Shown piece after piece: positions 17,731-24,897 of a stretch of DNA of 64,000 nt (within the stretch, counting starts at the first letter, position 1; the number at the start of each line of letters is the position of its first letter). Source of the DNA: Cohnella faecalis (GTDB lineage Bacteria > Bacillota > Bacilli > Paenibacillales > Paenibacillaceae); assembly GCF_003570905.1 (NCBI RefSeq), contig NZ_QXJM01000048.1:62001-126000 (forward strand), written 5' to 3'. The notes beneath the pieces were generated by a model. That model searched no databases, was not told where the DNA came from, and was given only the letters and a program-made list of their open reading frames with translations. The position numbers and the translations under genes were made by a program.

Positions 17731-18108
17731 TTAGATCAAATTTTCATCTTTATAATAGCCGTACCCCTTGGCTGTCAGCGCCTTAAGCTCCAGCAGCAGC
17801 TCCTCGTCAACCTTCGTGAAGTTGAAGCACGATTTGCCCTGCATCCTCTTCTTCAATGGAGCCGAAATCTCATCCAATAGTTTCGGGCACGCATACACAG
17901 GCATAAAATAGTAGCTGACATAGTTTTTTCGGATCGAAACGCAAGCGAAAAATACAGCCTTTTTGTTGATCGGGTTGATTTTGAACGAGTCCAAATAATA
18001 TTCTCGCTCCGTATCGTTCTTAACGTCCAACTGCGCTTCATATTCCGTCAATATCTCTTTAAGCCTGCTGAAAACAGTGTTGAAATCGGCCTTTTCCGGC
18101 ATTATCAT
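17731..18108 (-). CDS. Small conserved protein, possibly DUF1801/YdhG-like
   Basis: 125 residues with mixed alpha/beta pattern and a tract typical of YdhG/DUF1801-like folds (KKRMQGKSCFNFTKVDEELL, then LKALTAKGYGYY). The assignment is tentative; function is unknown. ATG 18108 has GAGGAG 4 nt upstream and a second in-frame ATG two codons later has better spacing. It is first in a probable two-gene unit with the coiled-coil protein. Confidence 0.6.
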   Translation of the reverse strand: MIMPEKADFNTVFSRLKEILTEYEAQLDVKNDTEREYYLDSFKINPINKKAVFFACVSIRKNYVSYYFMPVYACPKLLDEISAPLKKRMQGKSCFNFTKVDEELLLELKALTAKGYGYYKDENLI

Positions 18109-18292
18109 CGATCTCCTCTCGTCGGTAAGGGGGCATGCTCTTGCCGAATCCGCAATAGGTTATACGTATCCGCGCAAGCTTTGGATCCAATTCATGACAT
18201 TCTACGATTCATTCGCCGCAAATGTTGCCCATTACGGACAATTCGCTATTATTCGACTTCTCATCATTGGATTTAAGAATTATATAAATGTA

Positions 18293-18310
18293 TTACTTAC
18301 AGGTAAGTTA
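18293..18310. promoter_or_regulatory. Orphan perfect palindrome
   Basis: ACTTAC-AG-GTAAGT (18295-18308) is a perfect 6+6 inverted repeat in the 497-nt gene-free gap between 18109 and 18605, next to an AT-rich tract. It looks like a repressor operator, but no gene starts nearby on either strand. Confidence 0.35.
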
Positions 18311-18399
18311 TCTTTGAAGCCGTTAACGATAGATACTAACAGTATAACCTGCAGCTAATTTTTGCTAATGCGCCTAGTGCGGGATGTAGGCAGCCCACA

Positions 18400-18471
18400 T
18401 AACTGTACGAAGTGCATATATTAGTCAACATACAGAAGCTTAAGCAAAAATAACGGTATGTTGTGCAGTTA
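18400..18471. repeat. Family A intergenic element, half copy
   Basis: Two units of the TAACTG-type palindrome, AACTGTACGAAGTGCATATA and AACGGTATGTTGTGCAGTTA, lie 52 nt apart. This is half of the four-unit element seen at 1742, 48111 and 58734. Confidence 0.5.
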
Positions 18472-18535
18472 TCCTATTCCGCAATGCTTTTTCGGCGGTC
18501 GTTGAAAATTGTAATGAGAATTTTCTTGTCGGCAC

Positions 18536-18563
18536 TTGCTATTCTTATAATTCCGAGTATAAT
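18536..18563 (+). promoter_or_regulatory. Promoter of the 18606 gene (duplicated at 19496)
   Basis: TTGCTA, a 16-bp spacer and TATAAT. A 24-nt stretch starting at 18541 and covering the spacer and -10 is repeated exactly from 19501. Confidence 0.65.
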
Positions 18564-18605
18564 ACTCGGTAAAGCCATTTCGAAATAGGTCAGGAGTTGT
18601 TGAGG

Positions 18606-18971
18606 ATGTCACTTACAGCTAAACAAATCGCCGGCAATTGGGTTAACGATCAACTGGATCTGTACAATTTTGCCGTTCAATTGGGCGATGCCGAATGGCA
18701 GCGGCAAATCCTCGACCGTCTGCAGGATAGAGAGCGCCTAATCCGTCTGGAAGCCGAGCATCTGGCTCGCTTGCAGCTATGGCAGCGGTTCGACGAGATC
18801 AATCGCAAAATATTGCATATCTACGATGAGCTTCGCATGAACGCCAGCGCCGAAGTCCAACAGAAGCTGCGCGAAAAAGCGTGGGAGTTAAAAATGGAGC
18901 GGACTCTGATCGGCAAGAAAATCCAGGTCAGCAGCTCGCCGCTTGGAGAAATGCGGGGAATTTCTTTTTAA
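18606..18971 (+). CDS. Small helical protein of unknown function
   Basis: 121 residues, mostly charged helices (IAGNWVNDQLDLYNFAVQLG, then WQRQILDRLQDRERLIRLEA) with no cysteines and no signal peptide. Not recognised. ATG 18606 has AGGAG 9 nt upstream; a TTG three codons earlier overlaps that site. It has its own promoter and terminator and faces the Met-rich gene. The promoter and the end of the neighbouring Met-rich gene recur together at 19496-19618, so the pair was once duplicated. Confidence 0.65.
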   Translation: MSLTAKQIAGNWVNDQLDLYNFAVQLGDAEWQRQILDRLQDRERLIRLEAEHLARLQLWQRFDEINRKILHIYDELRMNASAEVQQKLREKAWELKMERTLIGKKIQVSSSPLGEMRGISF

Positions 18972-18974
18972 AAT

Positions 18975-19003
18975 AAAAAAAGACTCCGTTTGTGCGGTAG
19001 TCT
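18975..19003 (+). terminator. Terminator of the 18606 gene
   Basis: AAGACTCCG pairs with CGGTAGTCTT (one bulge) directly behind the stop codon, with a weak T-rich tail. Confidence 0.55.
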
Positions 19004-19097
19004 TCATTCTTCTATCCTATTGTAAAAGAGTGAAGATGCGGCATGCAGCGGTCCGCTCTGCCAGCCATCGGAATGGTCCAGATTCCTTTTGGCGGTA

Positions 19098-19313
19098 TTA
19101 CATCGACATTTGTTTCATATCGCGCATCATGCTCATCATCATCGTTGTCATTTCGTCGCATTCTTGCATTTTAGCCATCATCATGTCCATATCCATGCTG
19201 TCCATCATTTTCATTTCCATCATTTGATCCATCATCATCTTCATGCATTTCATCTTGCACATCATTTCTTCCATGCACATGCTCATCATCATGTTCATAG
19301 CCATCTTTTCCAT
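19098..19313 (-). CDS. Methionine-rich small protein (possible metal-binding)
   Basis: 71 residues, of which 35 are methionine (49%) and four are cysteine (residues 13, 19, 23, 52). Clusters such as MKCMKMMMDQMMEMKMM and DMDMMMAKM alternate with acidic and lysine residues; no signal peptide. The minus-strand reading is supported by GGAGGTG 8 nt before the ATG; the opposite strand gives a His-rich frame without a ribosome site. Dense Met plus Cys suggests Cu(I) or Ag(I) binding or an oxidant sink, but this is inference. A remnant of its 3' end lies at 19562-19618. Confidence 0.7.
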   Translation of the reverse strand: MEKMAMNMMMSMCMEEMMCKMKCMKMMMDQMMEMKMMDSMDMDMMMAKMQECDEMTTMMMSMMRDMKQMSM

Positions 19314-19495
19314 CGCGTTTTCACCTCCGTTTCACTATCTCCTTATTCAAAATACTATAACTCCCAACTATAATCAAGAACTTTTTGTTGATTCGCCCAA
19401 AAATATATGATATAAATTAAGATTACCCTTTTTATCCTGACAAATCCGGTTGGAATTAGTTTGTTGGTAGGAATTGAAAATATATAAAATAAGTG

Positions 19496-19665
19496 TTGTC
19501 ATTCTTATAATTCCGAGTATAATAGTAAACATAAGAACCGCAACGAAAGCAATATCCCGCTCATGGAATGGCCAGATTCCGGATCGGATGAACATCGACA
19601 TTTGTTTCATGTTTCGCATATTCTCATAAAAAGAGCTGCCGAGGGTAACCTCGGCAGCTCTTTTT
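19496..19665 (+). ncRNA. Candidate small RNA from a duplicated promoter
   Basis: TTGTCA (19496-19501), a 16-bp spacer and TATAAT (19518-19523) make a good promoter, and a strong terminator ends at 19665, with no plausible ORF between. The expected transcript, about 135 nt, includes 19562-19618, a copy of the plus strand across the end of the Met-rich gene (19 identical bases at 19592-19610 and 19100-19118). It could therefore pair with that mRNA. It may equally be a dead remnant of a duplication. Confidence 0.4.
19628..19665. terminator. Strong bidirectional terminator
   Basis: AAAAAGAGCTGCCGAGG pairs perfectly with CCTCGGCAGCTCTTTTT around a GTAA loop. Confidence 0.9.
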
Positions 19666-19764
19666 ATGTTGCGGATTGACAGAACGATATGGGGATGCTA
19701 CTATTTCCTTCATATTCCGATATATCCACTTTGATTAATTGGTATTATACGAGGAGGAATTCGC

Positions 19765-21123
19765 ATGACAACAAAAACAACTATTTACGGTAAATGGCTG
19801 TTGGCCGGAGTCTTGACCGCGCTTCCTTTCACCATTGCCGCTAACGTCTATGCCGCACCGCCGCAAGCCGTATCGAAGGAAGCTCCCACCAAGGAATATG
19901 AGCTGTTTCTGAAAGAAAAGCTTGGAATCACATTGCCTCCCGCTCCCAAGAAGGGCGATTTCCTCTCCGCCCTGGCTGACGCGCTTAAGCTCGAACCGAC
20001 AGCCGATTCTGTTATTTTCAAGGATCTGGCTTTATCCAGCCCTTACTATGCCGATGCTAAAGCTCTTTATCAGCAGGGATTCATTACGGCCGACAGCGTA
20101 CATGCTGCCGATCGCCTCAGCGCCTTGAACGCCGTGCAAATCGCCGTAAAGGCAGCAGGTCTGCAGGAACTGGCCGATACGTATCCGAAAGCAAAGGTGG
20201 AGAAGGCTTTCGCCAAGCTCAAGCTGAATACGGCCGATTTCGCGGCTCGATCCGCGCAAGTCGTAGCGGCCGCCGTCGACACCGGCCTGCTTCCCGAAGC
20301 TTTCTACCCGGAATTGAAACCGAAGGCGGCAGCTTCCGAGCCTCTCTCTGCGACATTGATAGGCAAAGTTCTGACTGTCCGCGGACAATATAAGCACTAC
20401 ATAGGCTACGTCGGCGATCCGGATATTTTCGGCAAGCTTTCCGATGCGTACCGTTCGTCGGACATCATTCAATCCGACGAGCTGCAAAAAATCGTGGACA
20501 CCGCGTTGGAGCAAAATATCGTAACCGGCTATAACTTGAAAGACGCAAGGTATGATGCCAATTTCGTCAATTCCCTCTCGCTCACGTACGGGCATTCCGA
20601 TTTGAAGCACGCGCTGCAGCTCATCGGACTGCTGCGGAGCGAAGGAATCGACGCCAAGGTCCAATTCGAACCGAAGACGTCCGCTTTCGTTTACTTGAAG
20701 GAATGGGGAGACCCCGGCGAATCCGACCTGTACGAAGTGAAGCAAATTGCTAACGGCAATTACATCGAATACGCCAAAGAATACGACATCGCTTTCGAAT
20801 TCGATACGGCGGCCGATAAGGAACGCTTTGATCAAATCGTCCTCGCTTACGCGAAGAAGAACGCCGACGAACAAGCCGGCTTGATCGCCGGCTCCTGGTG
20901 GCAGCCGCTTTACTACTCCTTAACCGAGCTGAAAGGCTATAAGAAAATAACTAACAACAAGATAACGGCAGGCCATTATTACGCCCAGTCGTTCTCCCTC
21001 AAAGAACAATCGGCTTCCGTAACCGCAGGGTTCAAAAAAGCGGACCCGTCCGTAAAGGTCGAAAACTACGATTTTTGGACCGACGTCCCCTTCTTCAACT
21101 ATTTGAACGGCGAAAGCAAATAA
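19765..21123 (+). CDS. Secreted protein of unknown function
   Basis: 452 residues with a Sec signal peptide (hydrophobic LLAGVLTALPFTIAANVYA, cleavage after AYA-type site near residue 30). The mature part contains helical segments reminiscent of S-layer-homology repeats (about 85-170: FKDLALSSPYYADAKALYQQ, GFITADSVHAADRLSALNAV), then a globular region with many Tyr and Asp residues. I do not recognise the C-terminal domain. AGGAGGA lies 7 nt before the ATG. It is monocistronic with a strong terminator downstream. Confidence 0.75.
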   Translation: MTTKTTIYGKWLLAGVLTALPFTIAANVYAAPPQAVSKEAPTKEYELFLKEKLGITLPPAPKKGDFLSALADALKLEPTADSVIFKDLALSSPYYADAKALYQQGFITADSVHAADRLSALNAVQIAVKAAGLQELADTYPKAKVEKAFAKLKLNTADFAARSAQVVAAAVDTGLLPEAFYPELKPKAAASEPLSATLIGKVLTVRGQYKHYIGYVGDPDIFGKLSDAYRSSDIIQSDELQKIVDTALEQNIVTGYNLKDARYDANFVNSLSLTYGHSDLKHALQLIGLLRSEGIDAKVQFEPKTSAFVYLKEWGDPGESDLYEVKQIANGNYIEYAKEYDIAFEFDTAADKERFDQIVLAYAKKNADEQAGLIAGSWWQPLYYSLTELKGYKKITNNKITAGHYYAQSFSLKEQSASVTAGFKKADPSVKVENYDFWTDVPFFNYLNGESK

Positions 21124-21170
21124 CCAAGCAAAACGCCTTCGGCGTCCCCTTGATGTACATTCTAATATTC

Positions 21171-21225
21171 GAAAAAGAGGCGTTGCGCGAGGGAGTTCAA
21201 CTCCATTCGCGCAACGCCTTTTTCC
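21171..21225. terminator. Bidirectional terminator between 19765-21123 and the MerR gene
   Basis: AAAAAGAGGCGTTGCGCGA pairs with TCGCGCAACGCCTTTTT; the genes on either side converge. Confidence 0.9.
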
Positions 21226-21235
21226 ATCCTCCCGA

Positions 21236-21568
21236 CTATTCGGTGCTGCCCTTTCGATCGGCGAGCTTCTTAAAGGCTTCGTCGACAAGCTTCAATCGAT
21301 CCTCGATTTTTCTCGCGGCCGCATCAAGCGTGTACCCGTCGTCAAGCAGCTCCTTGACAAGCAATATTTTTTTGATGTTCATATAATCGTATTTTCTTGT
21401 CGTGCCTTCCCCATCCTTGATTGTCCGGATAATCCCCTTGTCTTCCCAATATCGGATTTGCCTCTGCGGAACTCCCGTAATGTCGGACACTTCCCCGATC
21501 CCGACGACTAATTTGCTTAGCAAATCGAAATCCAGCAAGGCATGTACCGTCGACTCGTCGAACTCCAT
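21236..21568 (-). CDS. MerR-family transcriptional regulator
   Basis: 110 residues. The winged helix-turn-helix is clear: GIGEVSDITGVPQRQIRYWE then DKGII, TRKYDYMNIKKILLVKELLD. A short helical dimerisation segment follows (LDAAARKIEDRLKL) and there is no effector domain, as in small MerR-like proteins of the GlnR size class. ATG 21568 has GAGG upstream; an earlier ATG at 21589 has a poorer site. It diverges from the tautomerase gene. Confidence 0.85.
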   Translation of the reverse strand: MEFDESTVHALLDFDLLSKLVVGIGEVSDITGVPQRQIRYWEDKGIIRTIKDGEGTTRKYDYMNIKKILLVKELLDDGYTLDAAARKIEDRLKLVDEAFKKLADRKGSTE

Positions 21569-21644
21569 TCGCCCACCGCCTCTTTCCATTCTCTTGCAAC
21601 CAGTTTACGTTACAGGTTTTCTAATTACAATAGTTAGTTGTTTA

Positions 21645-21673
21645 TTGACATCAATTGTAGATATGTTACAATT
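21645..21673 (+). promoter_or_regulatory. Promoter of the tautomerase gene with inverted repeat
   Basis: TTGACA (21645-21650), a 16-bp spacer and TACAAT (21667-21672). AATTGTA and TACAATT form a 7+7 inverted repeat (21653-21673) spanning the -10, a likely operator. Confidence 0.65.
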
Positions 21674-21730
21674 AAGGCGCAAATACTTCAATTCATGGTT
21701 TTCCAATCTTAAGTATGGGAGATGTTAGAA

Positions 21731-21961
21731 ATGCCAATCATTCAAGTCGATTGCTGGGAAGGCTTCACCGAAGATCAGAAGAAAGCGTGGGCGCAAGAGC
21801 TGACGGCCGTAACGGTTAATCGGTTCTCCATCCCTGCCGACAAGGTGCTGGTCATCCTGCGCGAGTCGCCGCTCGCGAATTGGACTCAGGGCGGGGTCGT
21901 GGCGAACGATCCGGATTTTCTGGATAAAAGCCGCAGCGCAACCCTTCAGTCGGCGACCTAA
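21731..21961 (+). CDS. 4-oxalocrotonate tautomerase family protein
   Basis: A 76-residue tautomerase-superfamily protein. These enzymes use the N-terminal proline, exposed after Met removal, as catalytic base; here the chain begins MPIIQVDCWEGF, as required, so ATG 21731 is the start rather than the ATG three codons earlier. KVLVILRESPLANWTQGG supplies the conserved second motif. The physiological substrate is unknown. It has its own promoter and terminator. Confidence 0.88.
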   Translation: MPIIQVDCWEGFTEDQKKAWAQELTAVTVNRFSIPADKVLVILRESPLANWTQGGVVANDPDFLDKSRSATLQSAT

Positions 21962-21971
21962 AGCTCCAATA

Positions 21972-22012
21972 CAAAAAAAAAAGCTCGGATCCTCATTGGA
22001 CCCGAGCTTTTT
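21972..22012. terminator. Bidirectional terminator between tautomerase and UPF0489 genes
   Basis: AAAAGCTCGGATCC pairs with GGACCCGAGCTTTTTTT (one mismatch), flanked by A and T runs. Confidence 0.85.
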
Positions 22013-22043
22013 TTGCCCAAACATCCGAAGCGCCCGAACCCCT

Positions 22044-22778
22044 TCACCAGGTCTCGGCCTCCGACAGCTCCAGTCCGAACGTCTCAAGAAACATCCTAAG
22101 CAGAAATTCGCCGTTCGTATCGCCTCCGCAAAACGAAGGCGAAATCGCAACGGTCACCATGTCGTATTCATGGGAATCTCTCAGAAATCGAAGCTCTTCC
22201 TTGATTTGATGCACGGGCGTTAATTCCCCATCTTCCGGCAGCTCGGGACGAAGCTTGAATACGTCGAGATCCAAATCCAAAATAACGGGTCTCTCAAGAT
22301 CGGACGACAGCGGGATACCGCCTATTTTCTCGCATTCCCCTTTGAAAGCTGCGATGGATTCGAACCGTCGACCCCGATATTCCTTGCGAGCCAGAAGCTC
22401 CTTTACGGGCTTAAGCTGCTCACCTTCGAGATTCCAGGACGACAAATCAAAAGGATCGGAATCGTCAATTCCTTTGGGGCACACGTATACGATATGATCG
22501 ATAGTTCCCGCGGCGAAGCCCGCCCAGATGAAATTGTCGATCTCCAGCCTGCCGGCTACCTTCATAATGTCATCCGAATCCTTCATCTCGTGCAAACCTT
22601 CCGCGATAACTCCATCCCAAGTATCGTCGAGATGGGCGTCTACGTGCAGCAGCGTCGCACCGCCGTTTAGAGCGCCGGATCGAGCGCCCAATTGCCACGC
22701 AGCGAATGCCCACTGGTGATTTCTGGATATGAAGATGTTGCGTTTCGGAAAACAAATCCTGTAATCGTTGTCGAACAT
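22044..22778 (-). CDS. UPF0489 family protein
   Basis: A 244-residue protein similar to the UPF0489 (C5orf22-like) family. It keeps NHQWAFAAWQLG, the metal-site-like LLHVDAHLDDTWDG and the later PVILDLDLDVF, a pattern like that of arginase/deacetylase folds. Biochemical function is unknown. It is separated from the glucoamylase gene by its own 5' region and probably forms its own unit. Confidence 0.75.
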   Translation of the reverse strand: MFDNDYRICFPKRNIFISRNHQWAFAAWQLGARSGALNGGATLLHVDAHLDDTWDGVIAEGLHEMKDSDDIMKVAGRLEIDNFIWAGFAAGTIDHIVYVCPKGIDDSDPFDLSSWNLEGEQLKPVKELLARKEYRGRRFESIAAFKGECEKIGGIPLSSDLERPVILDLDLDVFKLRPELPEDGELTPVHQIKEELRFLRDSHEYDMVTVAISPSFCGGDTNGEFLLRMFLETFGLELSEAETW

Positions 22779-22825
22779 CGACTTTCTTCCCTTCGTTCTT
22801 TCAATCCAGCTTAGTGCGGGGAAAG

Positions 22826-22854
22826 AAAAAAACGGCCGCCAGAAAGCGGCCGTT
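22826..22854 (-). terminator. Terminator of the glycogen operon
   Basis: AACGGCCGC pairs with GCGGCCGTT followed by seven T residues on the minus strand, after the last gene of the operon. Confidence 0.85.
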
Positions 22855-22877
22855 CCGGTCTCTCTCGATCATGAAGA

Positions 22878-24881
22878 TCAAGGAACGCTTTTCTCCAAAT
22901 TGGAGGAGGCGGCAGAGGAAGCCTCAAGCAATTGCTTCTTCTTGTGAGAGTATTTGCATACCGTCTGAACGTAAGTCGCGTGCGACCAGGTAAGCGGCGC
23001 GACGGACAACGGCGAGCCGTCAAGAGGATGCAGCTGCTCCGGCAAATTGCCGCCCGGCAATGCGGCCGCAGCCACCTTCTCGAGCGTGCGCCGCGGCTCG
23101 TCCAAATCTTCAACCCTTTTGGCTGTCTCGATCTGGAAGTTCGCTATCCACAGCGTACAGATAATCCAAGGGTTGCCCGGAACCTTATCGATCTCATCCG
23201 ATATCCGGAAGTAGTAATCGTTCGTGTAGCGGGCGATTCCGCCGATATCGGTCTTGATTAAGAGCCCTTGCGCGATTGCGTTCATGGTGCGCGAGACGCG
23301 GTCGTCTTCCGCCGGAAGGACGCCGAACTCGAACAAGCCGAACACGCTGCTCTCAAGCGTCATATCCTTGACCCATTGCCCTTCTTGCCATACGAGTCCC
23401 CGTGCGAAGCGGCCTGTCTGCTCATCCCACAGATGCGTCAGAATGCCTTGCTTGATTCTTTCGGCCGTTAGCCGGTACTGGTCGCCGCGATCGTAGTCGC
23501 CGAACAAATCGGCGAAGTAAGCCGACGCCATCAGTCCGCCGTAAACGGAAGCCGACGTGTACGTCCATATGCCGTAGCGCTCTTCCCACAAATCGTAGCT
23601 CGGGCGCGGAAGACCGAGCGTCGGCTCCATATAATCGCACAAGAACGATGCCGCTTTGCGGACGAGGGTGCTGTAGAGCGACTGCGGCAGCTCGATCTCT
23701 CCGTGACGGGCGTAATCCTTCCACAGCGCGTAGAGAACGAGCGCCGTTTCGTCTTCTTGAATCGGAAGACGGGGTACGCCGTTCACGACATAAGGATGCC
23801 AGCTTGAGCCTACCGTGCCGTCCGGATTGTATTTGTGATACAAATACCCTTCCGGCGACAGGTTGCGCGCGCAAAAATGGAAGAACGACGCAACCGTACC
23901 GTGAAAGCCGGCCAGCGACATCGCGTCGGCGATCAAGGCGCCGTCCCGAGGCCACATGTAGCTGTAATGATCCCGGTTGTATTGAAGAATTTCGGAATCG
24001 TTGGCGGCAAGAATCGCTCCGCGCTCGTCGATCTGAGTCCGAACGATCAGCAGGCTGTGCTTGAATTGGCGAACGACCTCGGGAGGCAAATCTCCTTGCC
24101 GCCCTCCGGCCCGGGACAGCCAATGGTTCCAGTAGATGACGATGCGGCTAAGCAGCTTTTCCGGATGGCTCTCGTGAACGTACTGATCGAGCCTCTTCAC
24201 TTCCTCCAAATCCGAACCTACGGACATCCAATAGTAGATTGTCTTTTCGTTGCCCGGAGAAACGATCGTGCGAAAGCTGATCGTGCTGTCGACCGACCCT
24301 TGCGCGATCGCATTCCCCGCCAGCTCGCCGTCCTCGGCGTCGCGCCACGTTCCTTCGGCGGAGTGAAATCTTTTGATCCCCGTCGAAAACTGATAGATGC
24401 CGCCCAAATCCGAACGGCCGTTGAACATGAAATACGAAGACTTTTTGTAGTGAAACACAGTACGGTTCGCTGGATAAAATGCGGCGGTATCCCCGACTTC
24501 GTTACCATCGATCATCAGATCCTGGTGAAAAAAGAGACGTACGTCCTTCGGCGTATCGCCGAGATTGCGAACGACGACCCGCTTCATGTAGATGCAATCT
24601 CGCTGATGGATGCCGTCGTTAAGGAACAGCTCCACTCCCAGCCTCTCATTGCGCGCCGTTACGTTCGTGACGAGGGAGTCCTCGATATACCCGAGATGAA
24701 ATTGCCATTCGGGGTCGTCGAGCCAAGCGAATTTCCCTTCGGCCCAGACTCCCAGTCTGCATTTGTGCCCTCCGACATGGTTGTCCTGCCCCACGTACGG
24801 ATAGTAAACGTCGCGAATGCTAGCGGTGTTGTCCAAGTTGATAAGCATCTTCCCATTGCCGATAACCAAATGTCGGGCCAT
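22878..24881 (-). CDS. Glucoamylase-type glycoside hydrolase, family 15
   Basis: 667 residues of the bacterial GH15 type: an N-terminal beta-sandwich (about 1-270, starting ARHLVIGNGKMLINLDNTAS) and an (alpha/alpha)6 barrel (about 290-650) with YSYMWPRDGALIADAM. The likely catalytic acids are the Glu in PIQEDETALVLYALW and the Glu in NLPEQLHPLDG. It releases glucose from alpha-glucan ends. It has no signal peptide and is 16 nt behind glgA as the last gene of the glycogen operon, so it probably degrades glycogen inside the cell, in the slot where glycogen phosphorylase often sits. Confidence 0.9.
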   Translation of the reverse strand: MARHLVIGNGKMLINLDNTASIRDVYYPYVGQDNHVGGHKCRLGVWAEGKFAWLDDPEWQFHLGYIEDSLVTNVTARNERLGVELFLNDGIHQRDCIYMKRVVVRNLGDTPKDVRLFFHQDLMIDGNEVGDTAAFYPANRTVFHYKKSSYFMFNGRSDLGGIYQFSTGIKRFHSAEGTWRDAEDGELAGNAIAQGSVDSTISFRTIVSPGNEKTIYYWMSVGSDLEEVKRLDQYVHESHPEKLLSRIVIYWNHWLSRAGGRQGDLPPEVVRQFKHSLLIVRTQIDERGAILAANDSEILQYNRDHYSYMWPRDGALIADAMSLAGFHGTVASFFHFCARNLSPEGYLYHKYNPDGTVGSSWHPYVVNGVPRLPIQEDETALVLYALWKDYARHGEIELPQSLYSTLVRKAASFLCDYMEPTLGLPRPSYDLWEERYGIWTYTSASVYGGLMASAYFADLFGDYDRGDQYRLTAERIKQGILTHLWDEQTGRFARGLVWQEGQWVKDMTLESSVFGLFEFGVLPAEDDRVSRTMNAIAQGLLIKTDIGGIARYTNDYYFRISDEIDKVPGNPWIICTLWIANFQIETAKRVEDLDEPRRTLEKVAAAALPGGNLPEQLHPLDGSPLSVAPLTWSHATYVQTVCKYSHKKKQLLEASSAASSNLEKSVP

Positions 24882-24897
24882 GATACCGTCTCCTCTC

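Noticed and set aside
18077..18358. A 93-codon frame in the gene-free gap
   Set aside because: No ribosome site, begins inside the 17731-18108 gene, and has no recognisable pattern.
19089..19373. A His-rich 94-codon frame on the plus strand that could look like a metal-binding protein
   Set aside because: It is the antisense of the Met-rich gene: every ATG becomes CAT (His). It has no ribosome site, whereas the minus-strand gene has GGAGGTG at the right distance.
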